Source: Trichoplax sp. H2 (Eukaryota > Placozoa > Uniplacotomia > Trichoplacea). Taken from it: a stretch of 64,000 nt of DNA. A model generated the notes under the pieces. The model ran no database searches, was not told the origin of the DNA, and saw only the letters and a list, made by a program, of their open reading frames with translations. The translations under genes were made by a program, and so were the position numbers. This document shows positions 12,801 through 24,085 of this stretch, piece after piece. Location of the stretch: NCBI GenBank assembly GCA_003344405.1, contig NOWV01000026.1, positions 124,001 to 188,000 of the forward strand, given 5' to 3'. Position 1 is the stretch's first letter; each line of letters begins with the position of its first letter.

Positions 12801-13026
12801 TAAAAATAAAATATGTACATGACTGTACGTTTTGTGGTTATGAGCAAAATAATTTACTGAGATATACGCGTATTAACCCATCGACACAGTAATAATCATA
12901 ATTGTTAATTAATATATGAAATTACGAAGGAATAAATGCAGCGAAAGCTAGTATCACCACAGCCAAAGGTAACACTGCAAGCCCAAAGCCAGTTTCAGAT
13001 AAGACAGACGGTCTTTCAGCATCCAT
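9839..13026 (-). CDS. DRAM2: DRAM/TMEM150 (Frag1/DRAM/Sfk1) family membrane protein, DRAM-like
   Basis: Six-helix protein of the family that includes lysosomal DRAM1/DRAM2 (autophagy modulators) and TMEM150. Exons, 5' to 3' on the minus strand: 12926-13026, 11421-11474, 11267-11334, 11059-11198, 10764-10941, 10544-10581, 9839-10042. All phases fit, giving 260 residues (human DRAM2 is 266). Seen: PYISDTGTTRPESCVFG across exons 2-3 (family signature DTGT-x-x-PE-x-x-x-FG); YVRFKQV in exon 4; HFTGAALAFG in exon 5; LHW in exon 6; GYVNHICSTISEW before the last helix in exon 7. The start at 13026 follows an in-frame TAA. Exon 2 exists twice (also 12329-12382, identical), on either side of the 20-N gap, probably an assembly artefact. 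The 54-base exon keeps frame, so two copies would not break the gene. DRAM versus TMEM150 is less certain than the family. Confidence 0.87.
11357..12883. repeat. near-identical direct duplication around the assembly gap
   Basis: Block A (11357-11617) plus block B (11877-12244) lie left of the gap. Nearly identical copies A' (12265-12516) and B' (12517-12883) lie right of it, with only a few substitutions and a 4-base indel. A segment of about 260 bases (11618-11876) between A and B is absent from the right-hand copy. The pattern fits two haplotypes placed in tandem by the assembler more simply than a recent real duplication. Confidence 0.85.
12245..12264. other. assembly gap (20 N)
   Basis: Twenty N bases between two near-identical copies of the same locus, inside the first intron of the DRAM-like gene. 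Confidence 0.99.
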
Positions 13027-13334
13027 TCTCTCTGGTTAGAGAATATGAAAGTTTGGGGTTAAAAAACCTTTATTGTTCATGCACTTGTGCCGGACAATTT
13101 GGAATAAACCTTTACGGCAGAACTGGTGAAATGTAATGTAATTGTAATCTACGGTAGCATTGTATTAATATTAATGTACTGAAACCAATGTTGCTAACGG
13201 TAAACTGTAATTTGACTGTTTGCTTCTCTACTGTCTCTCTCTACAGCACTGTATCTGTTTCATAGCACAGTTACGTCATGGATCGCTACTGAGTACTGTA
13301 ATGTACTGGTCTCGATGATTACGTCACGTTTGAC

Positions 13335-13422
13335 TACTGTACAGTGTACAGTACAGTACTGTACTTGTACGTTCATACTGTACAGTACTGTACATTGAGT
13401 GTACAATGTACTGTACGTACTG
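13335..13422. repeat. TACTG/CAGTA palindromic repeat cluster
   Basis: Alternating TACTG and CAGTA runs joined through GTAC, about 300 bases upstream of the DRAM-like start codon. A second, shorter cluster follows at 13546-13601. Confidence 0.8.
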
Positions 13423-13545
13423 TAATGCGATGGAAAAAATGTAACTAAAACTAATGTGCGAATACAGTAGTTTATACCGATATATAGCAATAAATTAAAT
13501 TTTATTCATACTTTTTACTAAAATATCTGATACGAAAATAACATT

Positions 13546-13601
13546 ACTGTACAGTACAGTGTACAGTACTGTACATCCAAGGACTACAGTACAGTACAGT
13601 C
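13546..13601. repeat. TACTG/CAGTA repeat cluster
   Basis: A short block of the same palindromic pentanucleotide repeat, with an interruption (catccaaggacta) between palindromes. Confidence 0.75.
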
Positions 13602-14386
13602 CTATCTAAATTAGTCGTTATGAACGTTTTCGCATAGCTCGCATCTTGAAATTTACAGTATAATTCGCTAAATTCGCTAATTACTGCTGTCATGAAATTC
13701 AGAACGTACATGATACCCAGTAATACAGTTATTGAATACATGGATGAACGTTACTTATTGAGAAAAACGTTTTACATTATATATCATATTATCAAAATGC
13801 GGGTGAAGCTAATAATGAAGAATAGTAATGATAGTAATTTTATTTCAGCAATAACCTTTAATAAGCATGACTAAATAAATATTACAATATTCTCAGTATC
13901 CATCAAATAGTTTTGCAAAGAGAGCTCAAAAATTTCGAAAGTAAACAAATACTACCGAATGACACGTATTTGTATCATCAAGATAACATTGTGACACGTA
14001 CGAATACTGGGACTCGAGATAGGATCAGAGTTCAGATATGGACATGAAGTTGTTCCACCGCTAGGAAATTATCGCAAGTTATTGATACAGTATGAATTCG
14101 TAGATAAACGAATAGACACCTTTAGTTTTATCCAAAGTGGAAAGATAAAATGAAAATTCCCGTAGCCTTACAGAAAGTTTTGAAATCTTAAGGCATGCTG
14201 CATATTGGTAAATGAAGCGCATAAAAGACGCAAATAGTTTTAAATCAATTAAATTTACAATTAATGATTCAGAAGATTAGCTAGCTTTATCTCATAAATA
14301 ATGAAACAATCTAACATTAGTAGAAATCGATCTTACATTAGATTTCTATAATGGCATAAATGCCACTCTATCTGTATTTACCCACC

Positions 14387-14435
14387 ATGCGGGCGGGTGA
14401 ACGCGCAAGGGACACTGGATCACCCTCCTGAATTT
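14387..14435. other. GC-rich patch of unknown nature
   Basis: A short stretch (caccatgcgggcgggtgaac and the bases that follow, ending near caccctcc) is much richer in G and C than its surroundings. It has partial self-complementarity (gggcgggtga against tcaccctcc) but no tRNA or snRNA pattern I can recognise. It could be a remnant of a mobile or RNA element. Confidence 0.2.
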
Positions 14436-14724
14436 AATTAAGAAGCGACAATAACTTATCTATCCTAATCGCTCTAGACTAAATTGTATAATTCAAAGAG
14501 TTAAAAAATTTGATCACAGCATGTCATCACTAAGAATCAAAGTTCGTTTTATAAGTTTATAAGTGCTAGATTGTACTTTGGACATCGCTATTCGAACGAC
14601 TCTGCTATCCAATATCCGGTAAATTATAACTGCCAGCGACTGCAACGAAATTTTTATCTTCTATCAGTTGGCATCAAGTCAATTTAATCTTCATAGCAAG
14701 TCTTTAACGAAAAAAGTTATCACA

Positions 14725-15849
14725 ATGGTTGTAGCTTCGAAATTAGTCTTCGATAATCCAGTATTTTCTATGTTTGCTTTTCATTCGAGTGTGCTTGTTG
14801 CTAAAATGCTATTGGTGACTCTGAGAACATCACTAGCTCGAATTGCATCCAAGGTTAGGAGAAATGATCATTATTTGATATATCTCCCTATACTGCAGTA
14901 GGTTAGGGTAGATTAGTCACTAATAGCTATAAATAAAAAAGATTTTAAGCATTTGTGATATTGATCAGATAAAAATTCTATCTATAATTAAACTCTAAGC
15001 ATCGAGTTTTCCTTTCTTTATTTATTGATGTTTTATTTTGTGTATTATATCGAGAGTATTCAAAATTAGATATAGGGTACGAATCTGAAATATACCTGTA
15101 CATATATGAGCAAATATTTTAAATTCAAAATATCTCTCATTTTTTAGTCATTAGGAAGCAAGACATTGACAAATATATTGAATTCTAAATAAAATCTTAA
15201 TTTTAGTGCTTCTCAAATGACGAAGATATACAAGCTTTTACGGATGGAAATAATACTAAAGCCGTAGGACATGGCTCTGGAGATGAATTTGTGGAAAGAT
15301 GTAGAAGGTCATAAATTATTTAAAAAGAAATTATTATGCTCTTACTTATATATTTTGCTGTAGTCACTGCATTCCATATGATAATATATCTATAGACAGA
15401 GTTCTTCATCAAGATATTAAACTATACTTATTCGTGAAAGTGAATTAGAAGTTAGATAGTTTACCGTACCTCAGGCCATACCATATTTAGGTTATTAGAA
15501 TATAACTAAAACAATTTAAGGTTATTTTTGTCCATTAAAATTTCAGTCCATAATATTCAATTCTAACAACTTTAGCATACGTGTATTTCGATTAAATAGG
15601 GCCCATTTGAACGATCTGGAGAACATTCTTCCTTTCTTGGCCGTAGGTTTGCTTTACGTCCTTACCAACCCGACGCCAAAAGCTGCAGGTTGTCATTTTC
15701 GCATCTTCACTGCGGTCCGTGTTTTACACAGTATCGTCTATATTGGTGCGTGGCCTCAACCAAGCCGAACATTTCTTTTCTACATTGGATTGATAACATT
15801 GGCTTCTATGCTTCTATCAGTTGTTAATAGTTGCCCTTTTATGTGGTAA
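14725..15849 (+). CDS. MGST1: MAPEG membrane glutathione transferase, MGST1/mPGES-like (copy A)
   Basis: Four-helix microsomal enzyme of the MAPEG family. MGST1 conjugates or reduces lipophilic substrates with glutathione; mPGES-1 isomerises prostaglandin H2. Exons: 14725-14853, 15207-15307, 15600-15849, phases 0 and 2, 159 residues (rat/human MGST1 155, mPGES-1 152). Seen: FDNPVFSMFAFHSSVLVAKML (TM1 region); VERCRRAHLNDLENI after TM1 with the Asn and Glu of the glutathione site; the Arg-x-x-His-x-x-x-Tyr motif (RVLHSIVY); then PQPSR. The PQP and NDLEN wording is closer to MGST1 than to mPGES-1, but substrate cannot be read from sequence. The ATG at 14725 aligns with the other copies. Earlier in-frame codons include no ATG. 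It is the first of five paralogues in the window and has no TACTG cluster close upstream. Confidence 0.92.
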
Positions 15850-17338
15850 AGCGAAATTTTTATGACGTATATATAAAAGTGGTTAATTAGCATTGAACTA
15901 GCACACACTATACTGAATTAATATCGTTTCATATATCGTTATAGTAAGCTTGATTACTATGATACCATCTGTATGTTATCAATTTCTGGATGGAAAATTT
16001 GATATCTCTGTTTTAATCCAGTAACTAATCTTAATAATTTGTTACTATTAGGTAAGCGAAATGATGGCGTTTTTCTCTCTAATTATATTATGCTTGCCTG
16101 AAGTAGAACTTACGATCGTTCATTTTGTACGAGGTCTTAATTGCACAAAATAAGCTTTTTGGCAGAATTATTATATACTTCTTTACTGAGTGATCGAAGG
16201 TTTATTGATTGTATCGGCGTCACTAAATCAAATTCTATCTAGTTATCGCCTTTATTTGTACCCTATGTACATTATCTGACATGCGCTTCTTGAAGGCAAG
16301 TATTATTAGAGGCTGATTTTCAATAAAATTTAAGAGAATTAATATGAAACTGCAATAAATTCAATTACCCGAGATCAAACAGCAACTAATAGTTGTATAC
16401 GTGCATTAATAAAACGTAGGGATATCAGAATTCTGTTCTATAGGATGGCTAACATTTTAAATGATACAATAACTGTATAACTCTACTAAGTTACATTTGA
16501 AAGGATAATATCTTAACTTGAAGTTTTTCGGAAGTCGAGGTCATTCTTTCAGTTTTTTCAGCCCTTAGCGCATAGTAACGAATACAGGAGCTCAATACCT
16601 GATACAGGCAAATGCTTGATAGAAATATTTTACGAAATGGAGTCCATCATATAGGCCTTAATCCTAATTTTTGGATCATTTACTCCAATGAGCAGGCTAT
16701 GCTGCACATTCAGTGTATAGTTATCTATCCTAAGATATTCTGCACAATATAAAGTAACCGCAAATATTAATGCCCTAACGATGTTTGAGCAACTATACGT
16801 AGCATATCGTCAATGTATCACGCGTGATTTATACACAAATAGCATTGTATACAAGATTGCAAGTATTCTTGTATTCTCAATGACAATAAGCTTAGATAGA
16901 CTGGCGACTCCCGGAAATAATACACCACAAGCACGCTCCATGAATATCTTCTCTTTGTACTGTACAGTATAATGGAACTAAGATATTCAATTGAAGGGGT
17001 AGTTTTCAGCAATATCTGTAACAGGGTAAAACAACAATAATGGCCTTTATTGCCAATGTAAGGCCATTTGAAGAGTATCAGCCGCTCGCTGTACTTAACG
17101 ATTTAGTGTAACCTACAACATACTCATACAGTTGTTTACTATACGAGTATTACTATTAAGTTAGTAAACAAAGATTTATTTCTAGAGTAGAATCCACAAT
17201 GATTATGTTATAATCATACATTAATCACGGATCAATGGGTTTTTTCGATTTAGATATAAGGCTGTTGTCCGGTTCTGTACAACACTTTATCGTTGATTAA
17301 TTATATTCATTGGAATGTCATAAGGTCTTTATCTGAAT
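15850..17338. other. intergenic between convergent MGST-like A and B
   Basis: About 1.5 kb between two 3' ends. AT-rich; no exon, repeat cluster or RNA gene is supported. Confidence 0.5.
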
Positions 17339-17999
17339 CTAGGCTATCCAGCTCATTATAATTGATAAAGTGACATTAATTGTGATGAATAATCCTATCA
17401 AAAATGATAATGATCTTAATGGAGATCGTTCAAGTAAATAAGCCATCGTATGGATAATTCTAGCTGTAGTAAAGGCTATGATTGATATAGTAGGTATCAT
17501 TACAGAGAGATTTGTAATTACATATAGAAGCCCAACAATAAGGAACACTGGGACGTTCTCCAGGTCGTTTCCGTGCGCTCTAAAGTAATTATAAAAAAAC
17601 GTTACTGCGTGACTTTTCACTATTAAAACTTCTATACTTACTTTATGTTGTAACTTATGAGGAATAATTCATTAAACTGGATTTTACATTAATTATATTA
17701 TCGGTAACAGTAGAGAAACTATTTAGCAAGTGAGCGAGAAGCATTTTATTAAGTGTGAAATATGCCGTACATAGGATTGCAAATATAACATAAATATAAA
17801 TTCAAAATATACTTTGAAAGTCTTATCTCATTACAGCTTAATTGTTATTCACATAAAATCAAGTGGAGCTATGAATCCATGATACAATACTACAGCAATA
17901 ATGCTTTGGTTAAGATTGAATACAGACCTTCTTATACGCTCAATTTTTTTCATTATTGGAGTTATTTTTCGGCTTTCGTCAGAAACTAAAAGCATATGC
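17339..17999 (-). CDS. MGST1: MAPEG membrane glutathione transferase, MGST1-like (copy B), first exon uncertain
   Basis: The last exon (17339-17579) is clear: AHGNDLENVPVF, the TM2 run, RIIHTMAY and PLRSLSF keep the glutathione-site Asn/Glu, the Arg-His-Tyr motif and the Arg-Ser pair seen in mPGES-1. The preceding exon ends at 17928 with KKIERIRR|A, phase 2, and starts at 17985 or 17999. The first exon is not settled. One option is 18071-18143 (ATG at 18141-18143), giving a short 123-residue protein. The other is an exon at about 18736-18800 reading AFSAFTNLYVASDVLVGTL, which joins in phase to the strong acceptor before 17999 but lacks its own ATG. The usual N-P-V-F motif of the sister copies is absent in both. 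This is either a diverging gene or one decaying at the 5' end. Confidence 0.7.
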
Positions 18000-18662
18000 C
18001 TGTAAACACCAGAGACGTTATATACAGTAGTTAAACTATAAGATTGTAGGAACTAAAAGCTTTAGATTACCCTTGCTTCCTATCATATAAAGATTAACCA
18101 CGAATATAATGCTCGTTACACTATAACGACCCAAATTCACCATGCTATAGCCATAGTTTACATAGCTGCTGATTCCTATACGGAGCCGATACAGAGCTAA
18201 TTACTGTATAAAGAAATTCGTTATTTGTAAACAGTGGTACTAATTTCTAACTGTGATACTGTGATGTATACTTGTCTTACATTAATGGCAGTAGTAAACA
18301 CATACAGAACTATATCGTACCATACTAACTATTTTTTAGTAACTAATCATTACTAAAAATGGCCTCAGAGTAAATTTACAAGGTAGTCGAACAAGAAACG
18401 AGGAATAATTAGCATACTATGGGTTTTACTATAGTGATTTTTTAATGATACACAGTATCTACAATATATTACAGTTCGAAACAGGAATATTGTACCTATA
18501 GTACAGCATAGTGAAAATCTTTTAGTCATACAATTAAAAGAAGTCCAAAGGCTAATGAAGATCATCTTGAATATTAAGATGCATGAACAAAGTGCATACG
18601 TAGTGAATACTGTACATGATTTTCCATGGACAATAAATCTTGAACGTTGGTCATTATTAGGG

Positions 18663-18693
<31 letters not shown>
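18663..18693. repeat. (ATT)n microsatellite
   Basis: About ten uninterrupted ATT units. Confidence 0.95.
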
Positions 18694-18695
<2 letters not shown>

Positions 18696-18815
18696 TTTTC
18701 ACTTCTCCAAGCAGATCGAGGAAAAATTTAAATTTACCATAGAGTTCCAACCAAAACATCGGATGCTACATACAGGTTGGTGAAAGCCGAAAATGCACAC
18801 TGAAAATCTCGTAGT

Positions 18816-18975
18816 ACTGTACTGTACCTGTAATTTACTGTACTGTACCTGTAATTTACTGTACTGTACAGTACTGTATAATACACACAGTAGATACAGT
18901 ACATTGTATTATGACTCAGTACAGCAGCCCTAACCATTTTACATAAATCACTTTCAACTAGTGTACAGTACAGTA
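18816..18975. repeat. TACTG/CAGTA palindromic repeat cluster
   Basis: Includes a short tandem (tactgtacctgtaattt twice) followed by palindromes. It lies between the two MGST-like genes B and C. Confidence 0.8.
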
Positions 18976-19007
18976 CACTGTAGACATTCACAGGCTCAGC
19001 TGCTGTA

Positions 19008-19136
19008 TCGTACTGTACAGTACTGTACGCTAGTACAGTACACCTGTCCCCCCGCTCGAACTTACGCGTACAGTATTATACTGTACAGTACAGTATGTTA
19101 CGCTAATTCTTACAAGTGTCCATGTACTGTACAGTA
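19008..19136. repeat. TACTG/CAGTA cluster directly upstream of MGST-like C
   Basis: The last palindrome (tgtactgtacagta) ends about 45 bases before the ATG at 19180, within the expected core promoter or 5' UTR of copy C. Confidence 0.82.
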
Positions 19137-19179
19137 AAAAAGTAACCAGAAGCAACTAAGCAGTTTAGCAACAGCAAGC

Positions 19180-20586
19180 ATGGAAATGAAACCGGAGTTG
19201 CTCACCTTCAATAATCCAGTTTTATATCTATATGTCAGTTCAACCTGCATCCTAATACTAAAGATGCTGTCATTAGGAATTATAATACCTCTTATCCGTA
19301 CAATAAAGAAGGTAAGAGGAAGGATTACACTATATTGTATTGTTAAAGTTGATTCAGTAAGTATTATGGATCAAGTCCTATAATTATACAGTAATTAATC
19401 TGTTGAATACTGTAAACTGACCAACGATAGTTACATAATACTACTGTACTGTAATCATTCTCAGCTTACAACTAGTTTTAAGCGTATACTATAAATTAAA
19501 AGTACGGTATTTCAGTATAACTTGCTGGATTAATAACTTATGTGAACATTATTAATTAAGCAGTATAAATCAGCATAGAAATATCTTTTGATTAATTAAT
19601 AAAAATGTTGGACCAGCGTTCAATAAAGATATTGCAGTATTGCAGTATGAGTATCGTATTATTAAGCAGTATAAATCAGAATAGAAATAATCTTTTCATT
19701 AACCAGGAATACTGGACCAGCGTCCAGTAAAAATGCTTAGATTTTGGGCATTTTTTCTCAGTATATCCTTGAAAATTTTTTCTTGCATACTGTACAATCT
19801 CTAAATAATGTATAAGACACTAGCTTAATAGTTATCACTCATCAGCTGACTTATCAGCTAGTAGCACTGATAACTGTATGGACTCGCGGCCAATCACTAA
19901 TTATTTCATTGTATAGATTCCTGGATCACCTGAAGATGCTAAATTTCTTCAAGCTAACATGAAAGACATTGATACGAGAAAGGAATATTTGGAACGAGTA
20001 AGAAGGTACGAGATAAATTTTAGATATTCTCTGGACTCTGGGATTAACGGGTCGTAGCTATTACAGTATTGACTTTGTAAGTTCTGTAAAATAATATTAA
20101 TTTCGATTATTTGCTACTCTTTATGGTGATCCTATGTTGTATTAATACGTAAACACGTATACTGTACTTAGAATACTGTGCATATTTCTGTTAGTTCTAT
20201 TAAAAAACTAGATACTACGTAAATAAAAGGTTAAATTGGGTTATAATTTATCAATCGATAAGATCAATTAAAGACGCTTAACTATGATGACGTATTAAAA
20301 ATCTTTTTCAATATCGTTCTGTTCTCTCTATACTATGGCTAGGTCACATTACAATGATCTTGAGAATATACCCTTCTTCCTCCTGATTGGACTGGTTTAT
20401 GTGTTAACGGATCCGCCAGCTGGCCCCGCTAAGATTTTATTCCGCGTCTATGCTGCTGCTAGAGTGATTCATACTGCCGCTTATATTACTAAAGTAAGGC
20501 AACCAGTCCGTGCCTTATCATTTCTGTCAAGTCTCATTGTTATCCTAATAATGGTTATTTCTATTCTTGTTCATAGCACCCTATAA
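19180..20586 (+). CDS. MGST1: MAPEG membrane glutathione transferase, MGST1-like (copy C)
   Basis: Exons 19180-19311, 19917-20005, 20343-20586 with phases 0 and 2 give 154 residues, the standard MGST1 size. Seen: FNNPVLYLYVSS and LILKML in TM1; SPEDAKFL, matching the family NPEDA loop; LERVRR followed by SHYNDLENIPFF (the usual Ala is Ser); RVIHTAAY with the Arg-His-Tyr motif; and RQPVRALSF. The catalytic and glutathione-site positions are therefore all present. The intron positions are the same as in the other copies, supporting descent by duplication. The gene is head to head with copy B. A TACTG cluster ends about 45 bases before the start. In the 3' part, intron 1 carries an imperfect direct repeat (19554-19735). 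Confidence 0.93.
19554..19735. repeat. imperfect direct repeat in intron 1 of MGST-like C
   Basis: Two copies of about 75 bases (19554-19630 and 19661-19735) share attaagcagtataaatca, then tagaaata-atctttt, then ggaccagcgt-ca-taaa. The copies differ by several substitutions and small indels, so the duplication is not recent. Confidence 0.8.
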
Positions 20587-22108
20587 TTACTACATGAGAA
20601 AAGTGATTGACATTGTTATAGTACAATATTATATTCTAATATGGGTAGTGGTTTTAAATTGCACCTCAAAAGTAGGGAACTGCATAATTTAAAATTCTTT
20701 GCGCTCAACCAGGTTGATGCTATGATGGACACACATCAGTACGCTAAAAATTTGAAGTATTATAAACGATATTAATTCTCAGTGATCGTCCACATTGTGC
20801 GACACATGTGAGTTTGTTCATGTTTTAATCAAAAACGGAGGCGATCTTGTGATAATTGATTTTATCTGATAGATTACATTTATAGTCCAATCGAAAAATT
20901 ATGGAATCTTTACATTTTTGTAAATTTTAGGCAATTTTCTAAATGCTCAGCAGAAGTACGATAACGATAAATAGCAACTTTATTAGTAGAGGTGTACGAG
21001 TGTATATGTTATGGATGCTAATTAAGGTACTAGAGACAATAAAATGAGCATGGTATACTGCACTTAAGCTAATGGTGTAAGGCTTGTTTTCTTAGTTGAT
21101 GTATGTGGTTACTACGTAGTTAAGCGGATATCCTCATATTTCGTATCAATGATATTGTGAAGCAATGATACTAACGGTCATAAAACCAATTAGTGATTCT
21201 CCTGTAGTTGCTGTAAGGAACAATTGACGCTGAAAGCTACTAATTTCTTCAGGACTATTATACGCGTGTTACTATATATTTGGCGTGAGTGCCAATATGG
21301 GCATTTCGTTGAGGTACTCCTCTATTTGATTGATTTTGCTTTATCAAATTAAAGATCTTGCAGTATTTATCCTATATTATAATTAATTATTGACGTTTAG
21401 AGAATCGTAGCATTTCGAAAGCTTTCTATATCAATATCCATTATCGAACTACAGATTGTGCTCATTCAATTCAACATGAGCCTTCAAAATAGATGTCTTC
21501 AAATTTTTTTTTAATAGGGGCTGATTAAACTGATTGTTTGCTGATTATTTAGGCAAAGTAGTTTAAGATTATGAAGCATATAAGTATCCTTTATATAATC
21601 ATATATTCCAATGATCATTTTTACAAATGAGGTATAGATTTAAGGTATCTCATGGTACTGTACCTTCAATATTTTAAAAAACTGAACGAAACGTTGGTAA
21701 TTGCGTTATCATGTGCACTTGCCGTCCAACGGCGTTGCGTGTCAATTGCAGGGTGCAACTGCCTCACATTGCTTATTAATTATCTTCTCTTTTGGTTAAC
21801 ATACAAGAGGACAGAGCTAGTACAAATAGTTACTATCAAAAGAAACTAATATTCTACATAGCCATAGTAAAAAATTTATAGCCACTATGAATTGCCAAAA
21901 ATTAAACTAAAATTGAGATTGTATAAATTATAAAGAATCTCATTCCACATTGACAGTTACACACGTTGGGGTAATTTTTTTTAGTAAATCCTTTCTGCTT
22001 TAATTACATAGCCGCCATATACAAAACCCTCTTTTATTTTATAGTATAATGGATTCTAGCATATCGTAATTTATTGAAATTCTTACTATGTATAACGTAT
22101 TTTAATAA
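20587..22108. other. intergenic between convergent MGST-like C and D
   Basis: About 1.5 kb between two 3' ends. A 65-codon ORF at 21652-21849 shows no family resemblance and is probably chance. No repeat cluster is seen. Confidence 0.5.
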
Positions 22109-22984
22109 CTACAAGTATACAGATGCTTGGCTAATAACTGTAACAGTCATAGCAATAATTAAGAGTAAGCTAATAGTATGAGCAATTGCCCGGGCTGGCT
22201 GAGGTATAGCATTTAGGTATATTATTGTATGAAGAATACGAACTGCAGTAAATGCTCTAAAGTACATTTGCGCCGTATCAAAGGGCGGATCGGTAAGGAT
22301 ATACAATAATCCAGCGAATAAGAAGAGTGGGATATTTTCTAGATCATTTAGGTGCACCCTATACACAAAGAAGTCTAATTATTTGCAAGATAGACAGCTA
22401 TACACTCAGTATACAGTATATCGGTCTTCTTTCGTAAATTTTGCTATCAAATTTTAATTACAAGGAAAAAAATGTCACCTTCTAGTCCGTTCCACAGTTA
22501 CGTTCGTTTTGGTAGAGGAAGTGGAATCATCAACGGTAATTGACGGCTCTGATATCTATTAAAGAAAATAAGTATAAAGTCATGAATAAGAATGCAGCAA
22601 AGTAGTCCGTTTTTAATATTTTTAATTTAAGGTTCGATCTTTTAATAAATGTATTACCACTATGCATCTACTTATACTATTTATTATTATTAATAGAAGA
22701 GTTTGAAATATTTCATGCAGGCATTGCACTCAGCTCCTCTAGTAACATAGCGTTTATTTATTATTATTGTTAATGCTTCATAGGTATGGTAGGATATTTT
22801 ATTCGCATAATGATGATATGATGTGAGTATTTCAGTCGTTGGGGTCCTTGTAGCTCCCCAGCGATCCTACCTTATGACTTAGGATAGTAGCAAATGCTAC
22901 AAAGAACATTTTTAAGATCAAAATGCTAGCATAGAATGCATAGCATGAAAATACTGGATTATCATAAGAAAATCTTGCGGTCAT
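22109..22984 (-). CDS. MGST1: MAPEG membrane glutathione transferase, MGST1-like (copy D)
   Basis: Exons 22871-22984, 22479-22555, 22109-22358 (minus order), phases 0 and 2, 146 residues. Seen: YDNPVFSCYAFYASILILKM at TM1; VERTRR then VHLNDLENIPLF; FRAFTAVRILHTIIY with the Arg-His-Tyr motif; PQPARAI. The linker between TM1 and VERTRR is Ser/Thr-rich and lacks the NPEDA motif of copies C and E, so this cytosolic loop has diverged. The ATG at 22984 aligns with the starts of the sister copies; a longer in-frame reading runs into repeat sequence and is rejected. A TACTG cluster lies 49-78 bases upstream of the start. Confidence 0.92.
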
Positions 22985-23032
22985 AATGACTTCTTCCAAG
23001 CCAGATTTGATTTGATGAGATTCGAGATTTAG

Positions 23033-23062
23033 TAGCGTACTGTACTGTACTGTACACTGTAC
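23033..23062. repeat. TACTG/CAGTA cluster directly upstream of MGST-like D
   Basis: tactgtactgtactgtacac and a following gtacag lie 49-78 bases upstream of the minus-strand start at 22984. Confidence 0.8.
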
Positions 23063-23360
23063 AGCTGGGCCACCGTAGCTGAGCCACTGAGCCAGAAGCA
23101 CAGCGCAGTCTAGAAAGTGTGGTAAGTGTACGGCTGTACGGCAGCTACGGCTCTTATAGTTCAGTACAGTAGTTTCGTGTACAGCTGCTATCGGGTAGTA
23201 GCCTGCTAGGCTGCTACTACCGTACGGCAGCTAGAAGCTACTGACTCTTGTTATGGGCACGGATCGGACTGGGCCGTTCTAGCATTTGTACGCATCTCTG
23301 TAACGGCTAGAAAAAATGAATCATATACGCTACGGTACAGTATATTATGGTATAAAGTAT

Positions 23361-23441
23361 ACCATTTGTACAGTACAGTACAGTACTGTACGTTAGTTTC
23401 AGCAATATTTTTTCCTCTTTGTACTGTACTGTACACTGTAC
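23361..23441. repeat. TACTG/CAGTA repeat cluster
   Basis: Two short palindromic blocks separated by unique sequence. Confidence 0.75.
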
Positions 23442-23506
23442 TACCGTAAGGCCGTAACGTAACGATGGCCCAAAATGTACACAGTGATAACTTTGCTTTA
23501 ATACTG

Positions 23507-23812
23507 TAGTACAGTAATGTACTGTACTGTACAGTACACTAGTTTCATTTCGTTTTGTCAGGCCGGGGGTGGGGGTGGGGCCGGGGGTTTGTGTACAGTA
23601 TACAGTACTGTACTGTTCTGTACTGTACGGTACTGTACTGTACTGTACGGCAACTTGTCTTTTTTACTGTACTGTACTGTACTGTACACTGTACAGTACA
23701 GTAACACACCCACAAACCTACAGTACAAGGTACTAGTACTGTAGAAAGCTTTTTTGAAAATACTGTACTGTAGTGTACAGTACAGTACAGTGTACAGTAC
23801 ACTGTACTGCAC
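23507..23812. repeat. large TACTG/CAGTA palindromic repeat cluster
   Basis: About 300 bases of alternating TACTG and CAGTA runs, broken by a G-rich segment near 23562-23588. Because the repeat is self-complementary at every orientation switch, a transcript of this block would fold into long hairpins. Two overlapping minus-strand ORFs across it are low-complexity translations of the repeat, not genes. Confidence 0.85.
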
Positions 23813-24085
23813 TGTACTAGATTCCAAAACTTGAATTCGAGGGTGGTGGAGGTAAGCATTTTGATGTTGTTTGATTTTTCTTCGATTTTTAAAGAGACTC
23901 ACTTTGTAATATACCTTCGCAATTTGTTTATGTTGATCCTTTGCTTTTACCAATTAGGCCCCTATTAATCGATTCATGTAATATTATTAGCCATTCACTA
24001 TACAGCATGCGTTAGACTACTTACCATACTAAGGGTTAACGGTGTACAGTAGACCCTGGTATTTCCAGTCACTAAAAAGCACATA

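Larger units (their letters stand above)
13027..14724. other. intergenic between divergent DRAM-like and MGST-like A genes
   Basis: Contains both promoters, two TACTG/CAGTA clusters (13335-13422 and 13546-13601) upstream of the DRAM-like start, and a small GC-rich patch near 14387-14435. No coding exon is recognised. Confidence 0.5.
18000..19179. other. upstream region between divergent MGST-like B and C genes
   Basis: Holds the unresolved 5' part of copy B, an (ATT)n microsatellite (18663-18693) and two TACTG/CAGTA clusters (18816-18975 and 19008-19136) leading up to the start of copy C. Otherwise AT-rich with no further exon supported. Confidence 0.5.

Noticed and set aside
12936-13136. 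66-codon plus-strand ORF
   Set aside because: Antisense to DRAM-like exon 1, whose minus-strand frame matches the family.
23545-23953. Two overlapping ORFs of 104 and 131 codons on the minus strand
   Set aside because: They are translations of the TACTG/CAGTA repeat (Tyr-Cys-Thr-Val-Gln low complexity). The repeat has few stops in several frames.
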